From the NCBI GenBank assembly GCA_011319805.1, contig SJRY01000057.1:1-64000 (forward strand): a DNA stretch of 64,000 bases, written 5' to 3'. Below the pieces are notes generated by a model that was not told the DNA's origin, did no database searches, and worked only from the letters and a program-made list of their open reading frames with translations. Origin of the DNA: Macrocybe gigantea. Its lineage: Eukaryota; Basidiomycota; Agaricomycetes; Agaricales; Callistosporiaceae. This document shows, piece after piece, positions 1-11,485 of this stretch (positions are counted from its first letter, which is position 1; each line of letters begins with the position of its first letter). The position numbers and the translations under genes were made by a program.

Positions 1-3000
1 TCGGCGCGGTCAAGACCAAGAAAGCCAGCCGTCAATTCGTTACTCGTCCGACCCAAGTAATCCTCCCCCTGTCCCCCAATCATGGCCTGTTCGGAAACGA
101 CGGCTGTATTCGGAATCAAAGATCTCTCTCGAGACACTCTTTTCCCGCTGGAGCAGCGAAAGCTGGGGCGAATACCTCTGCCTCGCTGGCGCTGTGATCG
201 GGTGAGTTCTATCTTTTATTTATGGTCACATTTCATATTTGCTCATGCCTTCGTCCAGCTGGACTCGCGGCACTGTCTTATGGCCCTACTAATATCGTCG
301 CGCACGAATTGGAATCCTATGGCGTTAAACTTTCTCAGCGAAGGAAATGGCCTTCAACATTCTTGGTTTGATGCATCCCCTCTTATTCAGCGTCACTCAA
401 GTTGAACCCATCTGGGCTGATTTAAACGGCGGAATGGATCGCGTTCCAGATTTGGCGAAGTCACTCAACGCATTCGCAACACCTTAATAAGAAAGCTGAT
501 CTTCGTCGGTCTATCGCCCGGGACAACGCCGCTGACTTCAAGGTTATAAACGGTGTGGAGGCAGAACGTTTGCTTCAGACTATCGACGTACTTCCTCGTG
601 CAAACATCCAATTCAGCTTCCCCCTCTGGAGTCCATATATTCGCTTAGAGATGTCTCTTATCTCCGCGGACTGTTGGACTTGGAAAAGGTCGTCGTCATC
701 ACAGGTTTCGCCGAAGTCGGGCCATGGGGAAGTTCAAGAACTCGTTGGGAAATGGAAGCGAGAGGGGAATTGACCATCCAGGGATGCATTGAGATGGCCT
801 GGATGATGGGCTATATCAAACACTTCAATGGTCGACTTAAAGACGGGTCCTTGTATGTCGGCTGGGTGGACAGCAAAACAAGTGAACCCATCGACGATAA
901 AGACGTCAAAGGACGCTATGAGAAGGACATCCTTGTTCATGCTGGTATCCGCCTCATTGGTGAGAATGACCAATTCGGCGTTCGCATTATCCACTCACTT
1001 TCGACTTAGAACCGGAGTTATTCCGTGGGTATGATCCTAACAAGAAGGTCTTCAACCAAGAAATCGAGCTCATTCACGACCTGGAACCCATCGAAGTTGC
1101 AGAACCCGAGGCTCAGAAATTCAAACTCCAGCATGGCGATAAATGCGATATTTGGGCTGGTGAAGGCGGACAGTGGTTCGCGAAACTCAAGAAGGTGCTT
1201 GTATCTTCGTGCCGAAGGCCTTCAAGTTCAGTAGGAGCGTCGCTGCTCAAATCCCGACTGGATGGCATGCTGGTCGCTATGGCATTCCGGACGATATCAT
1301 TGCTCAGACGGACCGTTCTACGTTGTGGGCCTTGGTCTGCACTGCTGAAGCCCTCAATATGTCAGGTATAACAGACCCTTATGAGCTCTATCAACACATG
1401 CATCCATCCGAGGTCGGCACCTCTCTTGGTAGCGGCATGGGAGGTGTCACGAGCATGGCCAAAATGTTCAAGGACCGTCGAGACGAGAAGGAAGTCCAAA
1501 ACGATATCCTTCAAGAAACGTATGTATCTACTGTTCTGTTTGAGCCGAAGATGCCTAACACATGCACAGTTTCATTAACACAACAGCCGGTTGGATCAAC
1601 TTACTCCTCATGTCTTCCAGTGGTCCAGTCAAGATCCCCGTTGGAGCTTGGTACGTACACGACTTGATTTGCCTGTGTTAAGGCTGACAACTCCAAAATA
1701 GTGCTACTGCACTTCAGTCTTTGGAAATTGCTTGCGATACTATTTTGTCCGGCAAAGCCAAAGTAATGATAGCCGGCGGTTTTGACGATATCAGCGAAGA
1801 AGGATCGTATGAATTCGCAAACATGAAAGCCACAAGCAACGCGGAAAGTGAATTCGCCATGGGTCGTGAGCCGACTGAAATGTCTCGTCCTGCTACAACG
1901 TCGCGTTCAGGGGTATGTTTCCGCATTCCGGTGGCTATTGCAATGATTAACTCCGCTCTTCACTGTTCACTAGTTTATGGAAGCCCAGGGCACCGGTGTT
2001 CATATCGTCATGAGCGCGAAGACAGCCTTGAACTCGGTTGCCCCATTCGTGGTGTCTTAGCCTTCACCTCCACCTCAACGTCAGTTTATCATTCCCCTAT
2101 TCTGGATGTACGTTATTGATTACCGGCTCGGCAGTGACAAAGCAGGTCGTTCGGTTCCCGCCCCCGGTAAAGGTGCCCTCTCTGCCGCCCGAGAAGTTCC
2201 ATCCAAACATCCCTTGCCGATTTTGGATCCTGCATACCGGTCCCGTCAACTTTCCTTCCGCCGTTTCAGATTTCCCAATGGCTATCGCATGAGCATGCCC
2301 AACTACAAGAAGAGATCAGCTTCCATAAAGAGCAAGGCGAATCTATTGATGAAGATTACTTCGCCTCTCGGGTTGCCGATATCGAAGCAGAAGCTGCGAG
2401 GCAAGAAAAGGATGCTCTTGCGGTATATGGAATGTTGGAAGGCAGTGATCCTCGCATCTCGCCCCTTCGTCGAGCCCTTGCCGTATGGGGCTTCACCGCC
2501 GACGACATAGGTGTTCTGTCTATTCATGGTACTAGCACTGGCGCTAACGTAAGATATGTTCCCGCTTCATACCGCTTCATCTGGATGACCGAAATTTTGC
2601 AGGAGGAAAACGAAACAAAGATCTGGAATGATATCTTCAAAATAATTTCCCGCACCCCCGGCAACGCAGTGCCAATCGTGGCGCAAAAGAGCCTTCTCGG
2701 TCATTCCAAGGGAGGTTCCGCGGCATGGCAAATGGCGGGACTATTGCAATGCGTTTCGTCCGGAATTATTCCCGGAAATCGTAACAGCGAGTAAGCCTGA
2801 TTTTTTTTCCTATCCATCGTCGGAAATTCCTGACCATGCTATTCAGCAACATCGATTCCCACTTTATGGACAGGCGCTTCCTCATGTTCCCATCCAAGTC
2901 AATTCACACTGATGGCATTCGTGTTGGTGCCATGGTAAGCGGTTTTTTTTCCATTTCGCTGGCAATCTTCTGATATCACCAAGTCATCCTTTGGATTTGG

Positions 3001-3837
3001 TCAAGTTGGTGGAACAGCTCTCGTCGTCCATCCCCGCTATTTGTTTGGAGCTCTGGAACCGAGCTTGTATGCCCAGTATAAAGGGCGGCATAGCGCTCGA
3101 GCTCTTCAATCATACAAGGCGATGAGTGACATGATGATCAAGAACTCCCTGGTTAAGATCAAGGACCACCCGCCATACTCCAGCGAGTTGGAAGGGAAGG
3201 TTCTCATGAACTCCCTTGCAAGGGCGACATTAGATGCCAAGACGGGATCCTACTCGTTCAAGGAGAAGCTGAATACTAAACCGACTCAGGATGTCGTCAA
3301 TGCAGCGGCCGTCTCTAAGATCATCTCTAACGGTGGTCTCGCAGCTCTGGCAGGCGAGTCTTCCGTCGGCATTGGTGTCGATCAAGGTGCGAAATCTTTT
3401 GCATACACCATGCTTCACGATTACTTACGGACTGAAATGATGTAGAATTGATCTCATCTGTCCCTTCCCACAATGAGACCTTCGTCGATCGTAATTTCAC
3501 ACCCGCCGAAATCGCATATTGCCGATCTCAGCCATCTCCAGCTTCCTCCTTTGCCGCGCGATGGGTAGGAAAGGAAGCAGTCTTTAAATCGTTGGGGGTG
3601 AAATCCAAGGTGCCGCGGCTGCCATGAAGGAGATCGAGATCCTGAACGACGCGGAAACCGGGTGCCGTCCGTCATACTACACGGCGATGCCAAAGCTAGG
3701 GCCGGCGAAAAGGGTATCTCGAAAGTGCTCATCTCTCTGAGTCATTCCGAGGTATGTTGCTGACCGTTGAAGTTGCGGGCACCAACTGACATTCTACATA
3801 GACTGTCGCGATCGCATTTGCTCAAGCTTCCCAGTAG
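1..3837 (+). CDS. FAS2: Fatty acid synthase subunit alpha, C-terminal part (partial, frameshifted)
   Basis: This is the 3' part of the alpha chain of the cytosolic fungal type I fatty acid synthase; the 5' end lies outside the window. Visible parts are the end of the ketoreductase/linker region, the beta-ketoacyl synthase and the C-terminal phosphopantetheinyl transferase. The catalytic Cys is in [12 protein letters not shown] (split by the intron ending at 1700), the KS histidines are in [11 protein letters not shown] and [12 protein letters not shown], and the chain ends after LISLSHSE with an intron before [11 protein letters not shown] and a stop at 3835. At least six introns are visible. 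The reading frame breaks repeatedly: about eleven single-base insertions (near 107, 275, 283, 329, 456, 487, 622, 1193, 2265, 3443 and 3607) restore the family sequence. Most fall in short homopolymers, which points to sequencing error rather than a pseudogene. Confidence 0.93.
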
Positions 3838-4038
3838 ATTTCTTCATGACTTTACGCTTAGATTTTGAACTGTTCTTACTCTCAACATCCGATTATGTCG
3901 CAATTCTTACAATTTTGTCATGTATACCACTGTGCTCACGTATGAATGAATTCGCATTTTCTCTCGGCAGGCGCCATACGATTAGAGAGCGAAAACGACA
4001 CTGGTATGTCATAGCTAATGTAGTTTTTGAGCGATGGA

Positions 4039-6087
4039 TTATTTCAGGGCCTTCTTCATTTGCTGGGAAAGTGGTCAGGCCGAAGTCTAAAATTCTGAGG
4101 TGAGAGCGTACCTCTTCCATTTCATCCAGGTCGTTTGTCTCGATGCGAATTATTTTCCGCCCTAGCGCCTTCTCGATCTGTTCCATCTGCTGCCATGTTC
4201 TTGCGTCGTGGACAAAGTTTATGGAAATTCCCTTTCGACCAAACCGACCAGTTCGACCTATGGTTTCGTGCTTAGTCGGAATGAAATTGAGTACATCAGC
4301 ACGCACCGATTCTGTGAATATATGTTTCAATGTCGGGCCTCTCATCAAGGGACTTGTCGCGTTCATTCATGAGGGCAGATCGTAGTTGACGACCATGTTC
4401 ACTTGCAAGATATCGATTCCCCGGGCGATGACGTTTGTGGTGATTAGAACCTTGGAATGGGATCGTCGCCTTGCGAGTTGCAAAAATAGAGAAGAGAAAT
4501 ACGCACCTTTTCCTTTCCTTCGCGGAATCTGTCGATAATCGCATCACGTTCAGAGGGATCCTTCGTTCCATGCAGAGATGCGACCTTGTGCCCTTCTGCC
4601 GTCATTCGTGCAGCAATGCGATCGGCCGTGTGTCGGTGCTGAGTGAAAGCTTCAGTAAACATTCTCGGCGCAAAAACCATTCGACCGCACTTGGCAGAAA
4701 ATGATACTTTGCCCGATAGTGAGGAGAGAGTAAAGAGACACCAAGATATCGTATTTGTGCTCCTCGTTGCGGCAGTCCATGAAAAACTGCCGGATACCCT
4801 CGACGCTAAGCTCCTCCTTCTGCAATTCGATTTTATTTGCTTTGGGTGCGAATTTTGAAGCAAAGGCCCGAACATGATCAGGGAAGGTAGCAGAGAAAAG
4901 GATGATCTGCACGGGCTTATTTCGAGGTAGCATGCTGGAAGATGACAGGTGATGTCCACAAGCCTGTGTACAACTTACTGACGATAGACGCACTTTTTGA
5001 CCCTCAACGTTTGATCGCCGAGGCCATCTTGATCCAACATGTTGTCTGCCTCATCTAAAACGAAAACCTTGACTTCGCTCACGTCGATGACCTCCATTCC
5101 AACATCAATCCGAGTGAGCATGCATAACCGGAATGACCAAAACCCACCTTCCTCCTTATTAAATCCGTCATCGTTCCAGGGGTCCCTACAATGATGTGAG
5201 CGGTGATGTGGGTCGCGTTGCGGGGCAAGTTTTCCTTGATCGCGTATTCCGTTTGCACATTCGTGAACTTGCCCATGGCTACGACGACAGACATGATCTG
5301 CCTGGCGAGCTCTCTGGATGGCGCCAGACACAACGCCTAGAATGGGGTCAGATACCGGTCTCACGCAAGCATACATTCAACTGACCTGTGGTTTATTTAT
5401 TGAGAAATCTATCCGACTGAGCATCGTCAACACAAAGGCTGCCGTCTTGCCCGTCCCGGATTGGGATTGGCCGATCATATTTGTTGGACTACCTCGTCGA
5501 CTGGGTCAACCACAGGAACAGAGATAGGAGAGCGATGCGTACGGGTTAGCGAGCAGCAGAGGGAGTGCACGTTCTTGGATTTTTGATGGTTTTGAAAAGC
5601 CCATGTCATAGATACCTTTGAGGAGATCCTTATGCCTGCGGGATTACTTGGAAGTTGGCTGCAACGAACGGAAGAGCTTACTTACAACCCGAGCTCCTCA
5701 AAAGTTTTGGCGCTATACAGAGGCGAATTCGGGTCCTTTTGTTGGTCCGCGAGTGTCACCTGCAGAATCACGACAGGGATGAGACGTGGGACGGATGGCC
5801 ATGCGGAAAGAACTTACGGTGACCTCAAATGAAGACTTGATGAGATCAGTGCTAGCACCTAGAAGCATGTAAACCGGTATGAAAGGAAGAGAGTCGACGG
5901 GAGATTTTAACTTGGTTTCTCTTCAGGAGCTGGGGGCTCTTCTGGCGTAGAAGACGTTGAAGCCGTTGTTGTTGAAGCCACCGCTGCTGATGCAGCGGAC
6001 AATAAGTTTCTGTCAAGGCATGCTGATATAGAATGAAATGCTACCTGGGGAGTAGAAACCGTCTGCGTCCTTCTCGAGAGATGCCAT
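4039..6087 (-). CDS. DBP5: DEAD-box ATP-dependent RNA helicase Dbp5/DDX19
   Basis: DEAD-box helicase that remodels mRNPs at the cytoplasmic face of the nuclear pore and also acts in translation termination. Motifs in order: Walker [11 protein letters not shown], motif Ia [14 protein letters not shown], motif [11 protein letters not shown], motif III LFSATF, a motif V region (NVIARGID) and motif [15 protein letters not shown], whose first Gly codon is split by an intron. The N-terminus [14 protein letters not shown] and the stretch leading to [19 protein letters not shown] fit Dbp5 rather than eIF4A. The last exon, after a 49-nt intron, encodes QMKKALK and the stop at 4039. One missing C near 4375 (CTGCC-CTCATG) breaks the frame after NYDLP. 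The start at 6087 leaves only 100 bp to the divergent gene at 6188. Identification is by recognised motifs and is strong; the N-terminal exon borders are less sure. Confidence 0.92.
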
Positions 6088-6187
6088 GATGATGGTGGTA
6101 GGCGTTGAAGATGGGTGCTCGGTACCGAAATAGGAATCTTATCTAATCTTTCCCTATGTTGACGCCGACTTCCTTTAGCGGAAGACC

Positions 6188-7072
6188 ATGGCGTTCTCAC
6201 GACTCCTCAAGCGCATGCAACAAGGACTCTCCGATCCTGCCTTCGAGCTCGTCCACACACCGCATCCTCGCTGGCCACTTCCAGAAACACACCTCAGAGC
6301 GTCGACTCAGCAGCCGCTTAGACTATTGGTGTTGGATTCATCTTTCAACCCTCCCACCATCGCACATTTGGCTCTTGCGAACATATATCGGCCTCATCAT
6401 GTCCGGGTAGACGCAAGTGAGGATGGTTACGATGCGGAGTTGTTGCTGCTTTCTGTTCGCAACGCAGACAAGCAGTTGAACCCAGGCGACGCAAGCTATT
6501 TGCAGAGACTGGAAATGATGGAGTTGCTCTGTCATAATGTCGCCGCATCCGCGAACGCCCCGGCCGCTAACGTGGCCATCGCCATAATCGACGAACCAAC
6601 TTTCGTTGGTAAGTCGAGAATACTGCGCCGTGTGCTGAAAACCCGGCTCCAGGGTTTAGAATCCACAGCAGACGAAGTCCAGTTGACATTCCTCCTCGGC
6701 TTCGATACTTTGGAGCGACTCGTCGCACCGCGCTATTACGGTTCGGAGCATGACATGCTCTTTGCGCTGAGAAGATTTTTCGCTCCGCCTCCCGACGGGG
6801 ACGATTGCAGGATTATTTGTGCGAGGCGCGGCGTAGATCCATCTCACAAGGCATCGGAAATTGAGAAGGAGAAACTCGGTCTTGCTCAAGAGTTTATCGC
6901 GACCGGCCGTATAGTTCTTGTTGACATTCCTGAGGAAACGCGAACAGTGAGCTCGACTAGCGTCCGTGACGCTATCTCCGAGCGCGGGCTAGCGTTCGAT
7001 GGTTGGAAGAGACTAGTTCCTGGAAATGTTGCAGAATACATAGAGAAGAAGAAATTGTATGAACGCTATTGA
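6188..7072 (+). CDS. Nicotinamide/nicotinate mononucleotide adenylyltransferase-like protein
   Basis: Single-exon gene for 294 residues of the nucleotidylyltransferase fold that joins NMN or NaMN to AMP to make NAD precursors. Residues 45-63 contain the nucleotide-binding loop SSFNPPTIAHLAL, with the (T/H)xxH-type signature, and the C-terminal part has VSSTSVRDAI, the usual SSTxxR phosphate-binding motif. The length and the 30-40 residue insertions around residues 90-200 resemble the fungal Pof1-like branch more than the classical Nma1/Nma2 enzymes, so the exact substrate is an inference. There is no visible targeting signal. The frame is uninterrupted, unlike many genes here. It diverges from DBP5 across 100 bp and is followed after 85 bp by PWP1 in the same orientation. 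Confidence 0.8.
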   Translation: MAFSRLLKRMQQGLSDPAFELVHTPHPRWPLPETHLRASTQQPLRLLVLDSSFNPPTIAHLALANIYRPHHVRVDASEDGYDAELLLLSVRNADKQLNPGDASYLQRLEMMELLCHNVAASANAPAANVAIAIIDEPTFVGKSRILRRVLKTRLQGLESTADEVQLTFLLGFDTLERLVAPRYYGSEHDMLFALRRFFAPPPDGDDCRIICARRGVDPSHKASEIEKEKLGLAQEFIATGRIVLVDIPEETRTVSSTSVRDAISERGLAFDGWKRLVPGNVAEYIEKKKLYERY

Positions 7073-7096
7073 AATGCGACTTGCGCTTTGAGCCAT

Positions 7097-7102
7097 CACG
7101 TG
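7097..7102. promoter_or_regulatory. CACGTG element between the NMNAT-like gene and PWP1
   Basis: TCACGTGCA in the 85-bp gap upstream of PWP1. Motif only; regulation inferred. Confidence 0.35.
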
Positions 7103-7157
7103 CAATTGTGAAAATCTCCCAGAAAAATCGTCCAGTTTCGATCAACGTTGGAATGAC

Positions 7158-9104
7158 ATGAGCGGCCTCATTTCCGCCGTTTCTTGGGTGCGCCGTGGCG
7201 CTGCAGCTCGAAGTCCATCAAAATACGTCCTCGATGATCAGGAACTGCACCGTGTGAGTGCTCTAGCACGAATAGAACTTGAGGATGCTCGCATCGAACT
7301 CGAACGCGCGCACGAGGCTGCAAAGCGAATGGGCCGTGGAGCGGAAGGACAAGAGGCTGACGACGCGGGAGACGACGGCGATGAGGAGAATTGGATCGAG
7401 TCAGTCTGGCTCTATATCATTTTTTTCAACCTTTTTAACCACCATTATCGCTAGCGAGGATGACGATGCCATGGATGTAGATCATGGCGCAAAGCCTGCA
7501 GAGGACGAAATGGCGAAATATAATCTGGACGATTATGACAATGATGCAAAAGAGGATGGTACAGATTATTTTCCATCAGAACTGTGTCGCGATTTAATCG
7601 AAGAAGATTATAGGTGCTGGACCCTTCAGCAATATAAAGGGCCTAACATATTACAAGGACAACGAAGATGATCCTTATATCACCCTAAAAGAAGTAAGCC
7701 GTGCTACCTATTTCTCATGATCTAATCACAAATATCGCTGCCTAGGATGAAGATGACGAACGCGAGGAGCTTGAGGTGTTTCCCACAGACAACCTCCTGG
7801 TTGCCGCAAAAACAGAGGACGAGATTTCCCAACTCGAAATCTACGTCTACGACGATTCCCAAGAACATTTATACGTTCATCACGATCTGATGTTGCCGAA
7901 TCTTCCCTTATGTCTCGAGTGGCTCGATTTTACACCTTCCATGCCTTCCGTTTCGTCCTCGTCCGGCACACCTGGCAGCTTCATCGCTGTCGGCACCATG
8001 GATCCCGAGATCGAGATATGGTCCCTCGATGTCGTCGATGCCATGTATCCGAGTTCCATACTCGGCCGTCCTGACCAAACGAAAGCGCATGTTCCGACCC
8101 CGCTAGGCACGGGCAAGAAAAAGAAGAAAAAGATCAAGCCGCGCAAGGTCGAGCAAGCGTACCACGTCGACGCCGTACTCGGGCTCAGCTGGAACAGAGT
8201 GCACCGTAATCTCCTCGCGAGCGCCAGCGCGGACAAGACCGTCAAGCTATGGGACCTGACGCGGGATCCCACAATCAGCGCCGAGGGCGAGGCTGGCAAC
8301 AGTGGAGGCGCGATACGCAGCTTCGATGTCCATAAAGACAAAGTGCAGGCCGTGCAATGGAATTCTGAAGAAGCCAGTGTCCTGTTGACAGGTAGTTACG
8401 ACCGAACAGTGCGCACGTTCGATTCCAGAGCACCCGATTCCGGAGTCGGTGCAATTTTGGGTAGCGATGTTGAAGCACTGCGCTGGGATCCTTGGGAACC
8501 CCATGGCTTCTACGTAAGCGATCCAGCGATAATTTCACTAGTCTCTTGTTCACACTAGCGTTGCAGGTCTCGTTGGAAAACGGTCTGGTCCTCAATTTCG
8601 ACGTCCGGACTTTACCTTCAAATTTAGATTTACCATCCCCCGCGCGGTTTACTCTGTCCGCCCACGATGGCGCTGTGTCCTCCATTGACGTCAATCCACA
8701 TATTAGAGGATGCATAGCTACCGGAGGCACAGACAGATTGGTGAAGGTATGGAATGTGGTTGACGAAGGGAAACGAAACGTGTCTCTCGTTACTTCAAGA
8801 GACCTGGGTGTGGTATGTACCCACTACTATGAGCCTCCTATTTCTCTTTATGACAAATCGGCACACATAGGGCAAAGTCTTCTCCACGACGTTTTCGCCA
8901 GACGACCCTCTGACTCTGGCAGCTGCGGGTTCAAAAGCCAGATTGCAGATTTGGGATGTCGGCGCGAATGCGGGTGCCAGGAAAGCCTTTGCTTCGAAAC
9001 TCAAGGAGGCCGGGAAACAGCTAAGGGAGAAAGAGGCCTCCGAATTGGGAGGCGTGGTTGGTGTAGACAGCGACGATGACGAGAGCGATGATAACGACGA
9101 TTGA
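7158..9104 (+). CDS. PWP1: Periodic tryptophan protein 1 (WD40, ribosome biogenesis)
   Basis: WD40 protein of the nucleolus needed for 60S/25S rRNA processing. It starts MSGLISAVSWVRRGAA, the typical PWP1 N-terminus, followed by an acidic segment. WD repeats are visible around HVDAVLGLSWN...VKLWDL, SFDVHKDKVQAVQWN...VRTFDSR and LSAHDGAVSSIDVNP...VKVWNV, and the C-terminus ends in the acidic SDDDESDDNDD. Exons join cleanly: introns lie near 7400-7456, 7559-7613, 7695-7745, 8514-8567 and 8813-8870. A lysine-rich stretch (KKKKKKIKPRK) follows the second propeller blade and may be a nuclear localisation signal. It is convergent with CYP51 (stop-to-stop gap 211 bp). Confidence 0.92.
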
Positions 9105-9315
9105 AGGCTATTCACAGACACGCATGTTCACTGAACCCCCAGCAGCACAGCGGAGTGCGAAGAGTCCCGTTCCGTCAACAATGTCAATGAATGCTTGCTT
9201 CCGCGTAGGCTTATGTGGCATAGCTAACATTCTCAGTGTGGAACGTATGCTTGTCGTTCGCAGAAATTCACAAACTCTAGCAAAATGTCGTTTAAGGATA
9301 AATAATAAGGATAAT

Positions 9316-11356
9316 CTAATTTAGATTTCTTCTCCGATATGAGATATGCCTTGGGTGTTTGGGCATCGTAATCATGGTCTGAGGGACCATTCAGCAATAA
9401 TAAAAGGAGCCACACTTGATACTAAAACTCACGTGGTAGTTATGCTCAGGAACTCGTTCGATTCTCAACTCCAAGCGACGAATAATGGTGCTAAGGATCG
9501 TTCCGAGTTGCAAGTAGGCGAACTACAAAAACCGGTGAAGCACTGAAAATCAACAAAGAAATGGATCCCTACCTGTTCCCCAATGCACCGATGTCTTCCG
9601 GCGCCGAATGGTTGGTAAGGACTTTCGGTTCCTTTGCTGACAGCTCCGAAACCGTAATCGACTTTCTCGCCATTTTCATCAACGTAGGTTGCGAGAGCTT
9701 GCGCTGCTATCCCTTCGGGATCGTTCCATCGGAACGGATCCCAATTGAACGAGTCTTTCCAGATGCGAGGGTCGGTCTGACTGATGACGGGTGAGGCAAG
9801 AACATAGTGTCCTTTAGGCACGACGTAAGTGGTATCCCTGGAAGGTGCTGATAACGATGGGGGATGACAACGTCGTCCCGCACTTTTCTCATGATGCTGT
9901 GAATCGGAGGATGCATACGTAACGTTTCCCGAATGACGGCGTCCATAACGGGGAGCGTGCGGAGTTCTTCGTAGGTCATGGAGCGCATCTTTCCGTCTGG
10001 AGTACCAAAGTATTTCACTTGCTCCCGATAAAGAGCCTCTCTACACGAAACAAAGTTTTAACATGATGATCGAGCCACTGAGTAGGTCGCAAAACGTACT
10101 GAACATTGGGGTTAGCGGCAAGATGAAGAAGCGCCCAGGAGCCGGTTGCAGAGCTCGTGTGTTGTCCAGCCATAAGCAATGCAATCATGATGTGCGCGAT
10201 TTCATGATCTCTCAACGGCTTGCCATTCCGATATTTTTGCTGCATGAGAGCTTCGATCATATCCGGTTCGTTTTGCTGGGGGAAAGGAGAGAAAGACTGA
10301 TTAGCACGCGCGTGAGTTTGTTCAAGGATGCAAAACTTTTACGTTTCCGGATTCTCTGCGCCGCTGGATGATGTCGACGTAGAAGTCGCTCATTTTCTGG
10401 TGCGCCTGGTCTCGCCTTCTGTAGCTAGGCAGTGGGAGGTTGGGGAAGAGAAAATTGACAGGGGTGAAACCGCCATCCAGATGATTGTAAAGTTCTGAGA
10501 ACGTCTTGTCGAGCCCAGCGCGAACTTCTTTTCCTTGCAGGGTCCTCGACGCCGTAAGAATGGTTATTTCCGCAAGAGCTTTCACGACATCAAACGTTCC
10601 CCATTGTGAAACATCACCCTTTTGTAAGGCGGAGAAAGCAGCGTCATGTTTAAGAAATTCTTCGACTTCCTCTTCAATCATACCGACGTAGGCCCGGAAG
10701 TTCTCCGTTGACAATCCGACCTTTACGAATTTCTTTTGCTCCATAAAACTTCGTTCGGGACATCGTAAACCACATCTTTTCCGAATACGGGGGTCGTGAG
10801 ATGCTAGGTAGGTGGTAAGTATAAAGAGCAGAACGTGAACTAGATGGATACTCACAGTATAAGCATCCTCTGCGTTCATCACGATAGATTTTCCTCCCAA
10901 AATGAAGTTGTTACCTTTAGGACCAGAGCGACGGTGACGCGTCGACCAAGGAGGATGAATGTGAACACATCGCCGTACTGAAAAGCGGACATGAGCCATA
11001 TATATGAGCGCATCAAAATGCTGGAATGACTTTTTCCCTGCAGGCGAAGAAAAAGTTCAGGGGGTCGTTGCCATAAGAAATGGCAGAACCGATGATAGGC
11101 AGCCAGTGGAAGACGACAGGAGGCTCGGTAGGGTTATGGCGCGCCAGCTGTCGAAATATGTAAATGCATAGAAGCCACCGCAAAACATGAATGGTCATAC
11201 CAATTGACGCAACACGTTCAGGACGATGGCAACGACGGGAACGACGACAAGAAGGAGGATGGCGCGATGAACATAGGAAGCGGGTATATGGGGCTGGACA
11301 TAGGCCGACCACAGGTCAAGGAACGGCAGAGGGCCGCTCGAATGCGAAGAGGACAT
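9316..11356 (-). CDS. ERG11: Sterol 14-alpha-demethylase, cytochrome P450 CYP51
   Basis: Microsomal P450 that removes the 14-alpha methyl of lanosterol/eburicol in ergosterol synthesis, the azole target. The first exon encodes MSSSHSSGPLPFLDLW and an N-terminal membrane anchor (AILLLVVVPVVAIVLNVL). Family landmarks: EPPVVFHWLPIIGSAISYGN, the I-helix MAGQHTSSATGSW, the K-helix ETLRMHPP (ExxR), DYGFGAVSKGTESPYQPFG leading into the haem loop FGAGRHRCIGE with the Cys ligand, and a C-terminus LRIERVPEHNYH followed, after an intron, by TMITMPKHPR. Several introns of about 50-60 nt interrupt it. Translation around 10740-10870 needs an intron whose borders I did not fix. There is no sign of duplication. 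Call is confident; individual exon borders in the middle are moderate. Confidence 0.93.
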
Positions 11357-11485
11357 GGCGTGGGTTGGAGAGCGAGGAGGAACGCGGTCGACGGGTTTTA
11401 AATAAATTTACTGATGGCGCCGGAAAATATCGAACCACTCTTCGTCGTCTGATACTGATTAATGCTCAAAAATAATTATACAGCT

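Noticed and set aside
1..3837. FAS2 as a true pseudogene
   Set aside because: All breaks are single-base losses, mostly in homopolymers, conserved residues are intact, and the same error type recurs in other essential genes; sequencing error fits better.
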